Source of the DNA: Anaerolineales bacterium
Lineage (GTDB): Bacteria; Chloroflexota; Anaerolineae; Anaerolineales; E44-bin32
DNA length: 64,000 nt
Assembly: GCA_016927115.1 (NCBI GenBank)
Contig: JAFGNH010000126.1
Coordinates: forward strand, 46,541-110,540
Direction: 5' to 3'
The position numbers and the translations under genes were made by a program. The notes below the pieces were generated by a model. The model searched no databases. It worked only from the letters and a program-made list of their open reading frames with translations, and had not been told where the DNA came from. This document shows positions 52,207-61,586 of this stretch, piece after piece. The stretch's first letter is position 1. Each line of letters opens with the position of its first letter.

Positions 52207-53019
52207 GTGTATTATCAGAGAATAGCGGAGGTAGAGAAAGACGGAATCCCGGCAGCAGTTGCTGTAATAGTCAGCACTTCCGGGTCTGTCCCCCGCCGCG
52301 AAGGCACCAAAATGGTGATTTTTGATGATGGTACATTCGAAGGCACAATCGGCGGTGGGGAAGTTGAACATCGTGTAATTAAAGAAGCACTGGAATCGCT
52401 GCAGGAATCCAAATCCCGAATTGTCCACTACCGTTTTGTTGATGTAAAACAGGGCGATGTGGGTGTTTGTGGCGGAGAGATGGATGTGTATATTGAACCG
52501 ATTCGCTCAGCGTTGACACTGGTTGTTGTCGGGGCAGGTCATGTCGGCAAGGAGGTTGCCCGCCTGGGCAAGTGGCTGGGGTATCGGGTGGTTGTAGTGG
52601 ATGACCGCAGGCAGTTTGCCACGCAGGAAATGGTTCCGGATGCAGACGAGCTCCTGAACTGTGAGATATCACAGATTCCCGAGCATGTGACGATTACAGA
52701 TCAGACGTATATCGTTTTTACCACGCGAGGTACTGAGATTGATGTGGACGGTTTACCTGGCCTGATCGATTCCCCTGCTGCCTATATTGGTGTGATCGGG
52801 TCACGCCGCCGGTGGGAGGTTAGTGCACAGCAGCTGTTTGAAAAAGGTATCAACAAGGAGCAGTTATCAAGAATCCATTCACCAGTCGGCCTGGATCTCA
52901 ATGCAGAGACACCACAGGAAATCGCAGTGAGTATTCTTGCACAAATGATCATGGTGCGGCATAGTGGTACAGGAAAATCCAAACAGCATACACCTGTTTT
53001 AAAGATGAAGCGAAAATAG
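52207..53019 (+). CDS. XdhC/CoxI-family Mo hydroxylase maturation protein
   Basis: 270 aa. N-terminal XdhC domain (VSTSGSVPRREGTKM, GTIGGGEVEHRVI, VGVCGGEMDVYIEP) and a C-terminal Rossmann domain (VVVGAGHVGKEVARLGKWLG, FTTRGTEIDVDGL, GVIGSRRR). Family members bind Mo cofactor and help install the terminal sulfur before insertion into the large subunit. The GTG start has SD GGGAGGG. Only one copy is seen for five Mo subunits, so it may serve all or only the neighbouring system 3. Confidence 0.93.
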   Translation: MYYQRIAEVEKDGIPAAVAVIVSTSGSVPRREGTKMVIFDDGTFEGTIGGGEVEHRVIKEALESLQESKSRIVHYRFVDVKQGDVGVCGGEMDVYIEPIRSALTLVVVGAGHVGKEVARLGKWLGYRVVVVDDRRQFATQEMVPDADELLNCEISQIPEHVTITDQTYIVFTTRGTEIDVDGLPGLIDSPAAYIGVIGSRRRWEVSAQQLFEKGINKEQLSRIHSPVGLDLNAETPQEIAVSILAQMIMVRHSGTGKSKQHTPVLKMKRK

Positions 53020-53166
53020 CAGGTGGTAGTTCTCTCGAATGACCCGCCTGGCAGGCGGAAAAAGCTGGTTTGTACTCTGCGTGAAGGTTTTGGATGGTAT
53101 CGTTAAGGACGCTGGCAGTTATACCTTATCTCAATGGGCTGTGTGGTCCGGAACACGGAGAGAACA

Positions 53167-53538
53167 ATGGGCAAGAGTCAATACTGGGATTTTGAAGAAC
53201 AGAAAAAAATGGCAAAAAAGAGGCGTGGTCTTAATCCGATCTGGCGCGGCATTGGTTGTCTGCTGCTGTCGGGGCTGACAGTCGGCGGCTATTTTTTTGC
53301 AGAATGGTTAATATCCGAGAATGAACATCAAGGATGGCTGGCTATCCCTAACAGTTATTATTCTCCTTCCTTTGCGCCCTGGCTGCCGGAAGGTATGGTA
53401 ATCAAACTCGTGGTAGCCTTCTTCTTCCTGATTTTCAGTTTCGGGCTGCTGAATTTATTCTACGCAATTGTTAGTCCACGAGATGAAGAAAGAGTCGCTC
53501 CTCCGCCCTTGAAGCGAACAGTCAGGAAGCGAAGATAG
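53167..53538 (+). CDS. Small membrane protein with two helices
   Basis: 123 aa from the ATG at 53167 (SD GGAGAG). Basic N-terminus, one helix at LLLSGLTVGGYFFAEWLI, an extracellular loop rich in Tyr, Pro and Ser, a second helix at VVAFFFLIFSFGLLNLFYAI and a basic tail. No family recognised. It ends five nucleotides before the 566-aa unknown gene and is probably co-transcribed with it. Confidence 0.7.
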   Translation: MGKSQYWDFEEQKKMAKKRRGLNPIWRGIGCLLLSGLTVGGYFFAEWLISENEHQGWLAIPNSYYSPSFAPWLPEGMVIKLVVAFFFLIFSFGLLNLFYAIVSPRDEERVAPPPLKRTVRKRR

Positions 53539-53543
53539 AAGGT

Positions 53544-55244
53544 GTGATGGATCGTCGAGTTCCCAGTACCGGTTCGGAAGAGATCGATCTCTATATCCGG
53601 ACATACTATTCATTATTACGGTCGAGTATGGAAGTACGCATCCGAACCCTGGAAGAGGTCCATGCTTCCATGGGGTCTGCGCTGCATCCAAATGCGCGAT
53701 CGACTGAGCTGGATTTATCCGCCTTTGTGTACAGCGGTCTGCGCCTGCCGGGATGTATCACTGAAGTAGATCGCGTTGTCCTGGGCCAGGGGCGGGATCT
53801 GTTCCAGACCGGGCAGTACAACATCGGCACGTGGCAGAAAGTCTCGGCAAAGGCGCGCCGTCGTATGACGTACTACAACGGCAGTGATACCCTTGCGTTT
53901 TTCATCGGCAGCCGATCTGATATAGACGACATCATTCCGATGCTGACTGCCTTCCAGATTGAGTGGAACAAGCTGCATGAACTGCTGCGCGGAGATCAGG
54001 TCCGTGTATTCCTGGAAAATCCCGAGGACAACGAAGACGGCCTCGCTGCCCTGGCGCTTGGGATCGGGCTTCCTCTAGAATTCCTGTTCAGGCTCAGGCA
54101 GGTCTGGGAGGACAGGTTCTGGGAACTTCTGCGTATGATTTCCCGGACAAGGAAGAATTTCAAGGTCCGTCTTCTTTCAGGATCCTATAAGGAATACCGG
54201 AGGGCAACCCAGAGCTGGTGGCATCGGGCTGAAGAAAAGGCCCCGGCGTTCCGGGATCAGCCAGTCTATATAATCTCAAGCAATCCACACAGTCTTTTTA
54301 ATCTGCTGACAGGATTTGCTCTGCGCCATGAAAAGGAACTGACGGTATATCTTGATCAGCAGGGGGATACAAACCTGCGGGACGAATGGGAAAATATTCA
54401 GAATGAACAGGTCCGGTCCAGCCGGGAAAACTTTCTGTATTATGTGCTGAAGAAATACAGCAGCACTGCAGAAGGAGCCGGGCTGCTTGACGGAATTCGC
54501 TCTGATGAGAAGGAAATAGGTCTGATTCGTGTTCCAAGTGAATTCAGCTTTGACGTGGAAATCCAACTTTCAGCGCTCAAACAGCTCAGGAGAGAATGGT
54601 TGGATCCGCGCCTGTGCCTGCCCGGGATTGAGCGTCTGGCGAACAGCGATGCTTTGCTGGTCAATATTGATTATCCACTGGGTTTCTCGGCATACCAAAT
54701 TCTGTCATACATCTCTACCAGGGTGGGGCAAATCCGCGGCGTTTATATCATGGGGAAGGCCGCAACACTCAATGGGGTGATAGGGGATGTGATCGTGCCT
54801 TCACTCGTGCATGATGAACATTCGCGCAATACATACCTGTTCAATAATGTGTTTTCTGCACCCGAGGTAGCGGAATATCTGCATTATGGAACCGTGCTTG
54901 ATAACCAGAAAGCGGTTTCTGTCAGAGGGACGTTTTTACAGACTCCGCGTTATATGGATGTGTTTTACCAGGAAGGCTATACAGATATTGAGATGGAAGC
55001 CGGCCCCTATTTATCAGCAATATGTGAGATGGTCAGGCCAAACCGGTATCCGGAAAATGAACTGGTAGACCTGCACGATCTGCCCTTCGATTTTGGTATT
55101 CTGCACTATGCTTCAGACACTCCCTTGAGTAAGGGATTAAACCTGGGCGCAGCCTCATTGAGCTACTACGGCATGGATCCGACATATGCTGCCAGTGTGG
55201 CGGTTCTGCGGCGGATTATTGAGGTGGAATTGCGCAGGCTCTAG
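53544..55244 (+). CDS. Large protein of unknown function, possible nucleoside-phosphorylase-like C-terminus
   Basis: 566 aa, soluble, no signal. I do not recognise the family over its length. The N-terminal 250 residues are helical with conserved-looking ALHPNARSTELD and YNGSDTLAFFIGS. The last third has ALLVNIDYPLGFSAYQIL, RGVYIMGKAATLNGVIGD and TDIEMEAGPYLSAI; the last two recall nucleoside phosphorylases, where an E-M-E(A) segment contacts ribose. If so, it could cleave nucleosides brought in by the importer. Start is GTG 53544 or ATG 53547. Confidence 0.7.
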   Translation: MMDRRVPSTGSEEIDLYIRTYYSLLRSSMEVRIRTLEEVHASMGSALHPNARSTELDLSAFVYSGLRLPGCITEVDRVVLGQGRDLFQTGQYNIGTWQKVSAKARRRMTYYNGSDTLAFFIGSRSDIDDIIPMLTAFQIEWNKLHELLRGDQVRVFLENPEDNEDGLAALALGIGLPLEFLFRLRQVWEDRFWELLRMISRTRKNFKVRLLSGSYKEYRRATQSWWHRAEEKAPAFRDQPVYIISSNPHSLFNLLTGFALRHEKELTVYLDQQGDTNLRDEWENIQNEQVRSSRENFLYYVLKKYSSTAEGAGLLDGIRSDEKEIGLIRVPSEFSFDVEIQLSALKQLRREWLDPRLCLPGIERLANSDALLVNIDYPLGFSAYQILSYISTRVGQIRGVYIMGKAATLNGVIGDVIVPSLVHDEHSRNTYLFNNVFSAPEVAEYLHYGTVLDNQKAVSVRGTFLQTPRYMDVFYQEGYTDIEMEAGPYLSAICEMVRPNRYPENELVDLHDLPFDFGILHYASDTPLSKGLNLGAASLSYYGMDPTYAASVAVLRRIIEVELRRL

Positions 55245-55409
55245 GATGGCACCGGCTGTATCACTGCAACAGGGTTTGGAGAAATCTTCCAGGATCGTTC
55301 AACCTGCCAGGCAGATCCTGTTTCAATATAACCCATGAATCAATCTAAACAGAACCATCAAACTGATAGTAGAGACATCAAACAACGTTATCTTTGAGCG
55401 GAGACAGGT

Positions 55410-57629
55410 ATGGCAGAAATTGGTTCTTCAGTACAACGGAAAGACAGCTTTGCCAAAGTAACGGGGGCTGCGCAGTATCCCGGCGATCTGCTTGCTGCTG
55501 ATCAACTGGTCTTAAAAGTACTCTTTGCCGGCAGACCCCACGCCCGAATTCTCAGTATCGACACAACAATCGCAGAACAGCAGGATAATGTACTGGCGAT
55601 CCTTACAGCCAGGGATGTGCCAAACAATGAATACGGCCTTATGGAAAAAGATCAACCGGTACTGTGCGGCCCGGGTTCATCCAAGCCCGGCGCCGATAAA
55701 GTGCGCTGTGAAGGGGATCAGGTAGCGCTTGTTATTGCGGAAACAGAGGAAGCTGCTGAAGAAGCACTTCGTTCGATCATAGTTGACTATGAAGACCTGC
55801 CGGTTGTCACCGATATGGAAAAGGCGATGGCTGAGGATGCACCGCTGATCCATGAGGATAAACCCGGCAACCTGGTCCGGGAAGTTCATGTAAAACGCGG
55901 CGCTCCGGAGCAGGCATTTCACGATGCGGATGTTATTGTTGAGGGGGTGTATGAGACTCCGTGCCAGGAGCATGCCTATCTCCAGCCGGAATCCGGTATG
56001 GCCTATCTTGACGAAGAGGGGCGGATTACGGTCTGTGTGGCCGGGCAGTGCGCCCAGAATGATGTTTATGCCATTTCACATGCGCTGGATGTGCCCATGG
56101 AGCAGGTGCGGGTTATTTATCCCGCGATCGGTGGAGCTTTTGGCGGCAGGGAAGACATGTCAGTCCAGATCATACTTGCACTGGCTGTTCAATATCTGGC
56201 ACAGTGGGAAATATATCGGCCCGTGCGGATCGTGTGGAGCCGTGAAGAATCAATCATCGGGCACCATAAACGCCACCCGTTCAAGATCACAACCCGTTGG
56301 GCTGCCACTCAGGAGGGCAAGATTCTCGGAGCTGAATACTCAGTGCTTGCAGATGGTGGAGCGTATGCATCCACCTCTGGCTATATCCTGATCAATGCCA
56401 TTCTTCATCTTACGGGACCTTATGATATGCCTAACGTTTCCGTAGATGGTTATGCTGTATACACCAACAATATTCTCAACGGAGCATTTCGCGGCTTTGG
56501 TGGTCCCCAGGCTGTTTTTGCGGTTGAAGGCCAGATGGAGAAGCTGGCAGATGCACTGAATTTGGATCCGGTTGAAGTGCGGATGCGGAATGCGATGCGG
56601 GATGGCAGTTACAGCATCTTCAATACCGAAATGTCTCCCGGAGTTTCAATAAGGGAAGTAATCAGCAGGACTGCGGAAAGAGCCGGCTGGGAATCATCAG
56701 AACAGGGATGGCAGCGGCCGTTAAGAACTTCCTATGGAGAACCTGATGAACCTTATTTGAAACGAGGGCTTGGTTTTGCTTCAATTTTCAAGAATGTAGG
56801 CTACACATTTGGCGCTCGCACAATCTGTACGGCGCGTATTGAACTGCATGGCGGAGAGCAAATTGAAGAGGCGGTTGTATACCACGCTGCTCCCGAGGTG
56901 GGGCAGGGCGCGATCAGCGTGATTGCACAAATGGCGGCTGAAGAGCTGGGAGTTCCCTATGACCTGGTCCGGGTCGTAACAACGGACACAGCCGTGATCG
57001 GCGATTCCGGTCCGTCCTCCGCATCACGTATGACCTTTATGGCCGGGCATTCGATTAAAGGCGCTGCAGCGAAAGCACTTGAACAATGGTTTCAAGAGGA
57101 GCGACCGGCTGTAGGTGAGTATGTATACACCTCGCCGGAGACAAGCGCGCCGGATCCGGAAACAGGTGAATGCTATCCAAGTTATTCCTATGGATACTGC
57201 GCAGCCGCTGCGATTGTTGATGTGGATACCGAAACCGGCCAGGTGTATGTGCGCGATCTCATTGTAGGCGATGATGTCGGTAAAGCCCTCAACCCACAGC
57301 AGTTGGAAGGGCAGATCCAGGGAGCTGCTGTTCAAGGGGTTGGGTATGCTGTCATGGAGGATTTTCGCCAGGAAGGCGGGATAGTGCAAACACGCCAGCT
57401 GTCCACCTACCTGATACCGACAGCAGCCGATATACCCGACAGGGTTGACCCATTTATTCTTGAGATACCGGACCCACAGGGTCCATTCGGGGCCAGGGGT
57501 ATGGGTGAGATGCCGTTTATGGCTATCCCTCCTGTTGTAGTGGCGGCGGTGAAAGACGCAGTCGGTGTTAGTTTCGACAGCTTCCCGTTGGTACCACAAA
57601 AGGTGCTGGAGAAACTGCAGCGGGTATAA
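55410..57629 (+). CDS. Mo hydroxylase molybdopterin subunit, system 4a
   Basis: 739 aa without its own Fe-S domain. Motifs: AIGGAFGGREDMSVQ, NGAFRGFGGPQAVF, PEVGQGAISVIAQM, SSASRMTFMAGHS and the catalytic Glu in FGARGMGEMPF. It is a close paralogue of the gene at 59.4 kb, sharing GHHKRHPFKI and the same order of motifs. It must borrow electrons carriers from the fused FAD/2Fe-2S protein that follows. SD GGAGACAGG. Confidence 0.92.
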   Translation: MAEIGSSVQRKDSFAKVTGAAQYPGDLLAADQLVLKVLFAGRPHARILSIDTTIAEQQDNVLAILTARDVPNNEYGLMEKDQPVLCGPGSSKPGADKVRCEGDQVALVIAETEEAAEEALRSIIVDYEDLPVVTDMEKAMAEDAPLIHEDKPGNLVREVHVKRGAPEQAFHDADVIVEGVYETPCQEHAYLQPESGMAYLDEEGRITVCVAGQCAQNDVYAISHALDVPMEQVRVIYPAIGGAFGGREDMSVQIILALAVQYLAQWEIYRPVRIVWSREESIIGHHKRHPFKITTRWAATQEGKILGAEYSVLADGGAYASTSGYILINAILHLTGPYDMPNVSVDGYAVYTNNILNGAFRGFGGPQAVFAVEGQMEKLADALNLDPVEVRMRNAMRDGSYSIFNTEMSPGVSIREVISRTAERAGWESSEQGWQRPLRTSYGEPDEPYLKRGLGFASIFKNVGYTFGARTICTARIELHGGEQIEEAVVYHAAPEVGQGAISVIAQMAAEELGVPYDLVRVVTTDTAVIGDSGPSSASRMTFMAGHSIKGAAAKALEQWFQEERPAVGEYVYTSPETSAPDPETGECYPSYSYGYCAAAAIVDVDTETGQVYVRDLIVGDDVGKALNPQQLEGQIQGAAVQGVGYAVMEDFRQEGGIVQTRQLSTYLIPTAADIPDRVDPFILEIPDPQGPFGARGMGEMPFMAIPPVVVAAVKDAVGVSFDSFPLVPQKVLEKLQRV

Positions 57630-57774
57630 TAAACAGGACACAAGGCCTGTATTGAGAAGTATATTGTTAGCCTTAATACTATCAGAAACAAGAGAACCAG
57701 CTATTTCATTTAACAGTTGATGTAAACAAAGAACCAGGATTCGATTAATTAGGGAGCATGGGAGCGACGAGATT

Positions 57775-59193
57775 ATGTGGGAACGATATTACACACCAGA
57801 GAGTATGAACAAGGCGGTACAGATCCATGCGGAGTTTGGCCCGGAATCACGGGTGATTGCAGGTGCCACAGATCTGATGCTGGAACTGGAACGCAAGCTG
57901 CGACCTGACGTAAAGGTTCTGGTCGATATTACCAGGATTCCGGGGCTTGATCAGATCAGTGAAGATAACCAGGGATGGATTCACCTTGGCCCGCTGGTGA
58001 CGCACAATCATGCGGCAAACTCAAGACTACTGGTCGAAAAGGCATTTGCACTTGCTTACGCCTGCTGGATGGTTGGATCTCCGCAGATTCGAAACCGGGG
58101 AACGATCGCCGGAAACCTGATCACAGCTTCGCCCGCCAATGATACGATTTCTCCTTTGATGGCTCTGGGTGCAAAGGTGACCCTGCAGTCAGCTGGTGGG
58201 ATCCGGGAAGTCGCCTTGAAGGATTTCTATCTGGGCGTGCGTAAAACCGTTATGGAACCGGGCGAAATTCTGGTGGATATCGCTTTCCCTGCGGCAGCCG
58301 AGGGAGTCCGCAGTAGTTTCTACAAACTGGCGCTGCGCCGTGCTCAAGCTATTTCGGTGGTGAATGCGGCTGTTGTCCTGGAGATGGACGGTAAAAAGGT
58401 GAAAAAGGCTGCAATCACCCTTGGATCGGTTGCGCCAACGATCATCCATGCAGGCGAAGCAGAGGTATACCTGGCAGGGAAGGAACTCAGCGAGGATGTG
58501 ATGGAAGAGGTGGGGCGATTGAGTATGGAAGCCGCCCGCCCGATTGATGATTTGCGCGCGTCAGCAGCCTACCGAAAACAAATGGTCAGGGTATCGGTAA
58601 TGCGGATACTGCGATCTATTGCGGAAGGCAGGGAAAAAGCCGCTTATCCTGAATCCCCGGTCATGCTGTGGGGTGCAGAGGAACCACATCTGCAAAACAT
58701 ATTACAGGCCGGTTTGGTTCATACAGCCGAAGAGCCCATCAGGGCGACGATCAATGGAAAGGCGTGTGAATTTACCAGCGGGCAGGATAAGACACTGCTG
58801 CGATTGCTTCGTGAAGAAGGCGGCCTTACAGGGCCGAAAGAAGGCTGCTCGGAAGGCGAATGCGGCGCCTGTACAGTCTGGATGGACGGCATAGCGGTCA
58901 TGTCCTGTCTGGTACCGGCACCCAGAGCGCATGGAACGACGATTGTAACCGTTGAAGGCCTGGCGAAGGATGGCAAACTTCACCCGATTCAGCAGGCGTT
59001 TATCGAAGAGGGGGCCGTGCAGTGTGGATACTGCACACCTGGCTTCCTGATGTCTGGAGCGAAGCTGCTTGAAGAACGCCCTCAGCCGGATGAAGATGAG
59101 ATCAAACAGGCTATTACGGGTAACCTCTGCCGGTGTACCGGCTACTACAAAATCATTTCCGCTTTTGAAAAAGCTGCAAAAATGCAGGTATGA
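57775..59193 (+). CDS. Fused FAD and 2Fe-2S subunit of Mo hydroxylase system 4
   Basis: 472 aa. Residues 1-285 are a CoxM-like FAD domain (VIAGATDLMLELERKL, TIAGNLITASPANDT, AARPIDDLRASAAYRKQM); residues about 320-472 are a complete 2Fe-2S domain (CSEGECGACTV...MSC, QCGYCTPG, LCRCTGY). This medium-small fusion is the reverse of the small-large fusion in system 2. Lying between two Mo subunits, it can serve both. The GGT of the first FAD motif is GAT here. Confidence 0.93.
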   Translation: MWERYYTPESMNKAVQIHAEFGPESRVIAGATDLMLELERKLRPDVKVLVDITRIPGLDQISEDNQGWIHLGPLVTHNHAANSRLLVEKAFALAYACWMVGSPQIRNRGTIAGNLITASPANDTISPLMALGAKVTLQSAGGIREVALKDFYLGVRKTVMEPGEILVDIAFPAAAEGVRSSFYKLALRRAQAISVVNAAVVLEMDGKKVKKAAITLGSVAPTIIHAGEAEVYLAGKELSEDVMEEVGRLSMEAARPIDDLRASAAYRKQMVRVSVMRILRSIAEGREKAAYPESPVMLWGAEEPHLQNILQAGLVHTAEEPIRATINGKACEFTSGQDKTLLRLLREEGGLTGPKEGCSEGECGACTVWMDGIAVMSCLVPAPRAHGTTIVTVEGLAKDGKLHPIQQAFIEEGAVQCGYCTPGFLMSGAKLLEERPQPDEDEIKQAITGNLCRCTGYYKIISAFEKAAKMQV

Positions 59194-59363
59194 AGCACGG
59201 AAAATCACTGCGACTGCAGGTCAGGCGGGCATCAGGATAACAGGGAAAGGTTTCTATCTGCAAAGAAAAGGGCCGGGATTCGCAGCAGTTATCCGGAGTG
59301 GATCAGGCAAGGCAGAGAGTAACGAGCGTTTGAGTATAAAAGTACGAGAATGAGGTGTATTTT

Positions 59364-61586
59364 ATGAGCACAATTGGCAATTCTGAAATCAGGGTGGATG
59401 CCCGGGCGAAAGTGACCGGTGAAGCGCTTTACCCTGGTGATTTCACATCCGACGATCAACTTATGATGAAGGTGCTGTTCGCTGCCCGCCCGCATGCGAT
59501 TGTTCGTTCAATCGATACCTCTGCAGCAGAAAAGCTGGAGGGTGTGGTTGCTGTGTATACCGCGAAGGATGTGCCGATCAACAGGTATGGTCTGGGTGTG
59601 CCGGATCAGCCGGTGCTGTGCGGCCCGGGTTCTGACACGCCGTTTACAGACCGGGTGCGGTTTATGGGCGATCAGGTAGCTGTTGTGGTTGCAGAAACTG
59701 AGAAGATAGCTTCCTGTGCGCTTGATCTGATCAAAGTAGACTATGAGGATCTGCCGCAGCTTTCCGACCCGGAAGAGGCGATGAAGGATGGGGCGATACT
59801 GATCCACCCGGACCAGGAGTCAAACATAGTCACACACTATCGTATACGGCGCGGCGATGTTGAAGAAGCGTTTAAACAGGCGGATGTGGTCGTTGAAAGT
59901 ATCTATGAAACACCGGCACAGGAGCATGCCTACCTGCAGCCGGAGGCCGGGGTTGGGTACATTGATGAGGAAGGCCGGGTAACGGTTGTTGTAGGCGGCC
60001 AGTGGACTAATGAAGATCGGGAGCAGATTGCACATTCCCTCGATTTGCCGGAAGAAAAGGTCCGTGTGATCTATCCGGCTATCGGTGGTGCGTTTGGCGG
60101 ACGTGAGGACATGTCGGTTCAGATTATTCTTGGGCTGGCTGCGATGCGCCTGCATGAACGCGGCATCGACCGCCCGGTGAAAATCATCTGGTCCCGGGAA
60201 GAATCGATCATCGGCCATCACAAGCGCCATCCATTCAAGATCTATTCCCGCTGGGCGGCAACGAAGGACGGCAAGCTTACCGCTGTTGAAACCACCCTTA
60301 TCCAGGATGCTGGTGCGTATGTATATACCTCCCCGAAGGTTCTGGGGAATGCCACGGTGATGGCCACCGGGCCATATGATATTCCAAATGTTTGTGTTGA
60401 TACTTATGGTGTGTACACCACCAATATACCCGGCGGCGCTTTTCGCGGCTTCGGGGGGCCTCAGGCCGCCTTTGCTGCTGAAGCGCAGATGAACAAGCTG
60501 GCCGAAAAGCTGGGGATGGATCCAGTCGAACTTCGAGTACGCAACCTGCTGGCAGATGATGTTCCCACTGCGGTGGGGTCTGTGCTGCCGCCCAATGTAA
60601 CGATAGATAAGGTTGTTGCAGAAGCGGCAAAACGTTCCGGATGGCAGAAAACCGAAACCGGCTGGAAAAAACCCCTGATCGATTCGGGGCCGGATCCAAT
60701 CCTGCGGGGTGTTGGATTCGCCTGCGGCTATAAGAATATCGGCTTTTCCTTCGGTTATCAGGAGAATTGCACCGCCCGGATTGAACTGCACGGCCGGAAT
60801 AAAATCGAGGAAGCGGTCATTTATCATGGAGCGGCTGAAGTCGGGCAGGGGACCCATACGGTAATCCGCCAGATGACTGCAGACGCGATTGGTGTTCCGC
60901 TGGAGAAGGTACGGCTGATCCCATCGGATACGAGTACATCCGGAAACGCCGGATCCGTCTCTGCCTCACGAATGACGTTCATGTCGGGGAATTCGATCCG
61001 CGGTGCAGCAGAAGCTGCTCTTAAAAAGTGGGCAGAGGAGGAGCGGCCGGCTGTCGCTGAGTACACCTATCTGGCTCCTAAAACCTCAAAGTTTGATCCT
61101 GTAACCGGTGAATGTGTTCCTAATTTTGCCTACGGCTACGTGGCTGAAACTGTCGTTGTGGAAGTTGACACAGAGACAGGGCATATTCATCTGAGAAAGG
61201 TGCTGTGTGCGGATGATGTCGGTAAAGCAATCAACCCGCAGCAGGTAGAAGGTCAGATTGAAGGAGCGCTGGTACAGGCAGCTGGTTATACGATTCTTGA
61301 AAATTTCGTTCAGAATGATGGCCGGATTCTGACTGATAAACTGTCCACGTATTTGATTCCAACTGTACTGGATATCCCGGATGAGATAGATTCGGTAATC
61401 CTGGAGTATGCTGACCCGCGCGGCCCCTGGGGCGCACGCGGGATGGCGGAAATGCCTTTCATCCCCTTGGCACCAGCAATCATTGATGCTGTGCATGATG
61501 CTACCGGTGTCTGGTTTGACAGTTTCCCACTCACACCTGAACGGGTACTTGAGGGTCTGGGAAAGTTGAAAGAAGTAACAAAATGA
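59364..61586 (+). CDS. Mo hydroxylase molybdopterin subunit, system 4b
   Basis: 740 aa from the ATG at 59364 (SD GAGGTG; the track's GTG start is part of that SD). Paralogue of 4a: AIGGAFGGREDMSVQ, GGAFRGFGGPQAAF, AEVGQGTHTVIRQM and SASRMTFMSGNS. The catalytic Glu motif is WGARGMAEMPF, with Ala where nearly all relatives have Gly before Glu. It overlaps yqeB by 4 bp, which ties it to selenium-type cofactor maturation. Confidence 0.92.
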   Translation: MSTIGNSEIRVDARAKVTGEALYPGDFTSDDQLMMKVLFAARPHAIVRSIDTSAAEKLEGVVAVYTAKDVPINRYGLGVPDQPVLCGPGSDTPFTDRVRFMGDQVAVVVAETEKIASCALDLIKVDYEDLPQLSDPEEAMKDGAILIHPDQESNIVTHYRIRRGDVEEAFKQADVVVESIYETPAQEHAYLQPEAGVGYIDEEGRVTVVVGGQWTNEDREQIAHSLDLPEEKVRVIYPAIGGAFGGREDMSVQIILGLAAMRLHERGIDRPVKIIWSREESIIGHHKRHPFKIYSRWAATKDGKLTAVETTLIQDAGAYVYTSPKVLGNATVMATGPYDIPNVCVDTYGVYTTNIPGGAFRGFGGPQAAFAAEAQMNKLAEKLGMDPVELRVRNLLADDVPTAVGSVLPPNVTIDKVVAEAAKRSGWQKTETGWKKPLIDSGPDPILRGVGFACGYKNIGFSFGYQENCTARIELHGRNKIEEAVIYHGAAEVGQGTHTVIRQMTADAIGVPLEKVRLIPSDTSTSGNAGSVSASRMTFMSGNSIRGAAEAALKKWAEEERPAVAEYTYLAPKTSKFDPVTGECVPNFAYGYVAETVVVEVDTETGHIHLRKVLCADDVGKAINPQQVEGQIEGALVQAAGYTILENFVQNDGRILTDKLSTYLIPTVLDIPDEIDSVILEYADPRGPWGARGMAEMPFIPLAPAIIDAVHDATGVWFDSFPLTPERVLEGLGKLKEVTK

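Noticed and set aside
59820-60857. 345-aa antisense ORF
   Set aside because: Mirror of a well-supported Mo subunit gene; no family features, no SD. The long antisense ORFs at 40763-41566, 28189-29100, 43544-44431 and 18213-19013 are rejected for the same reason.
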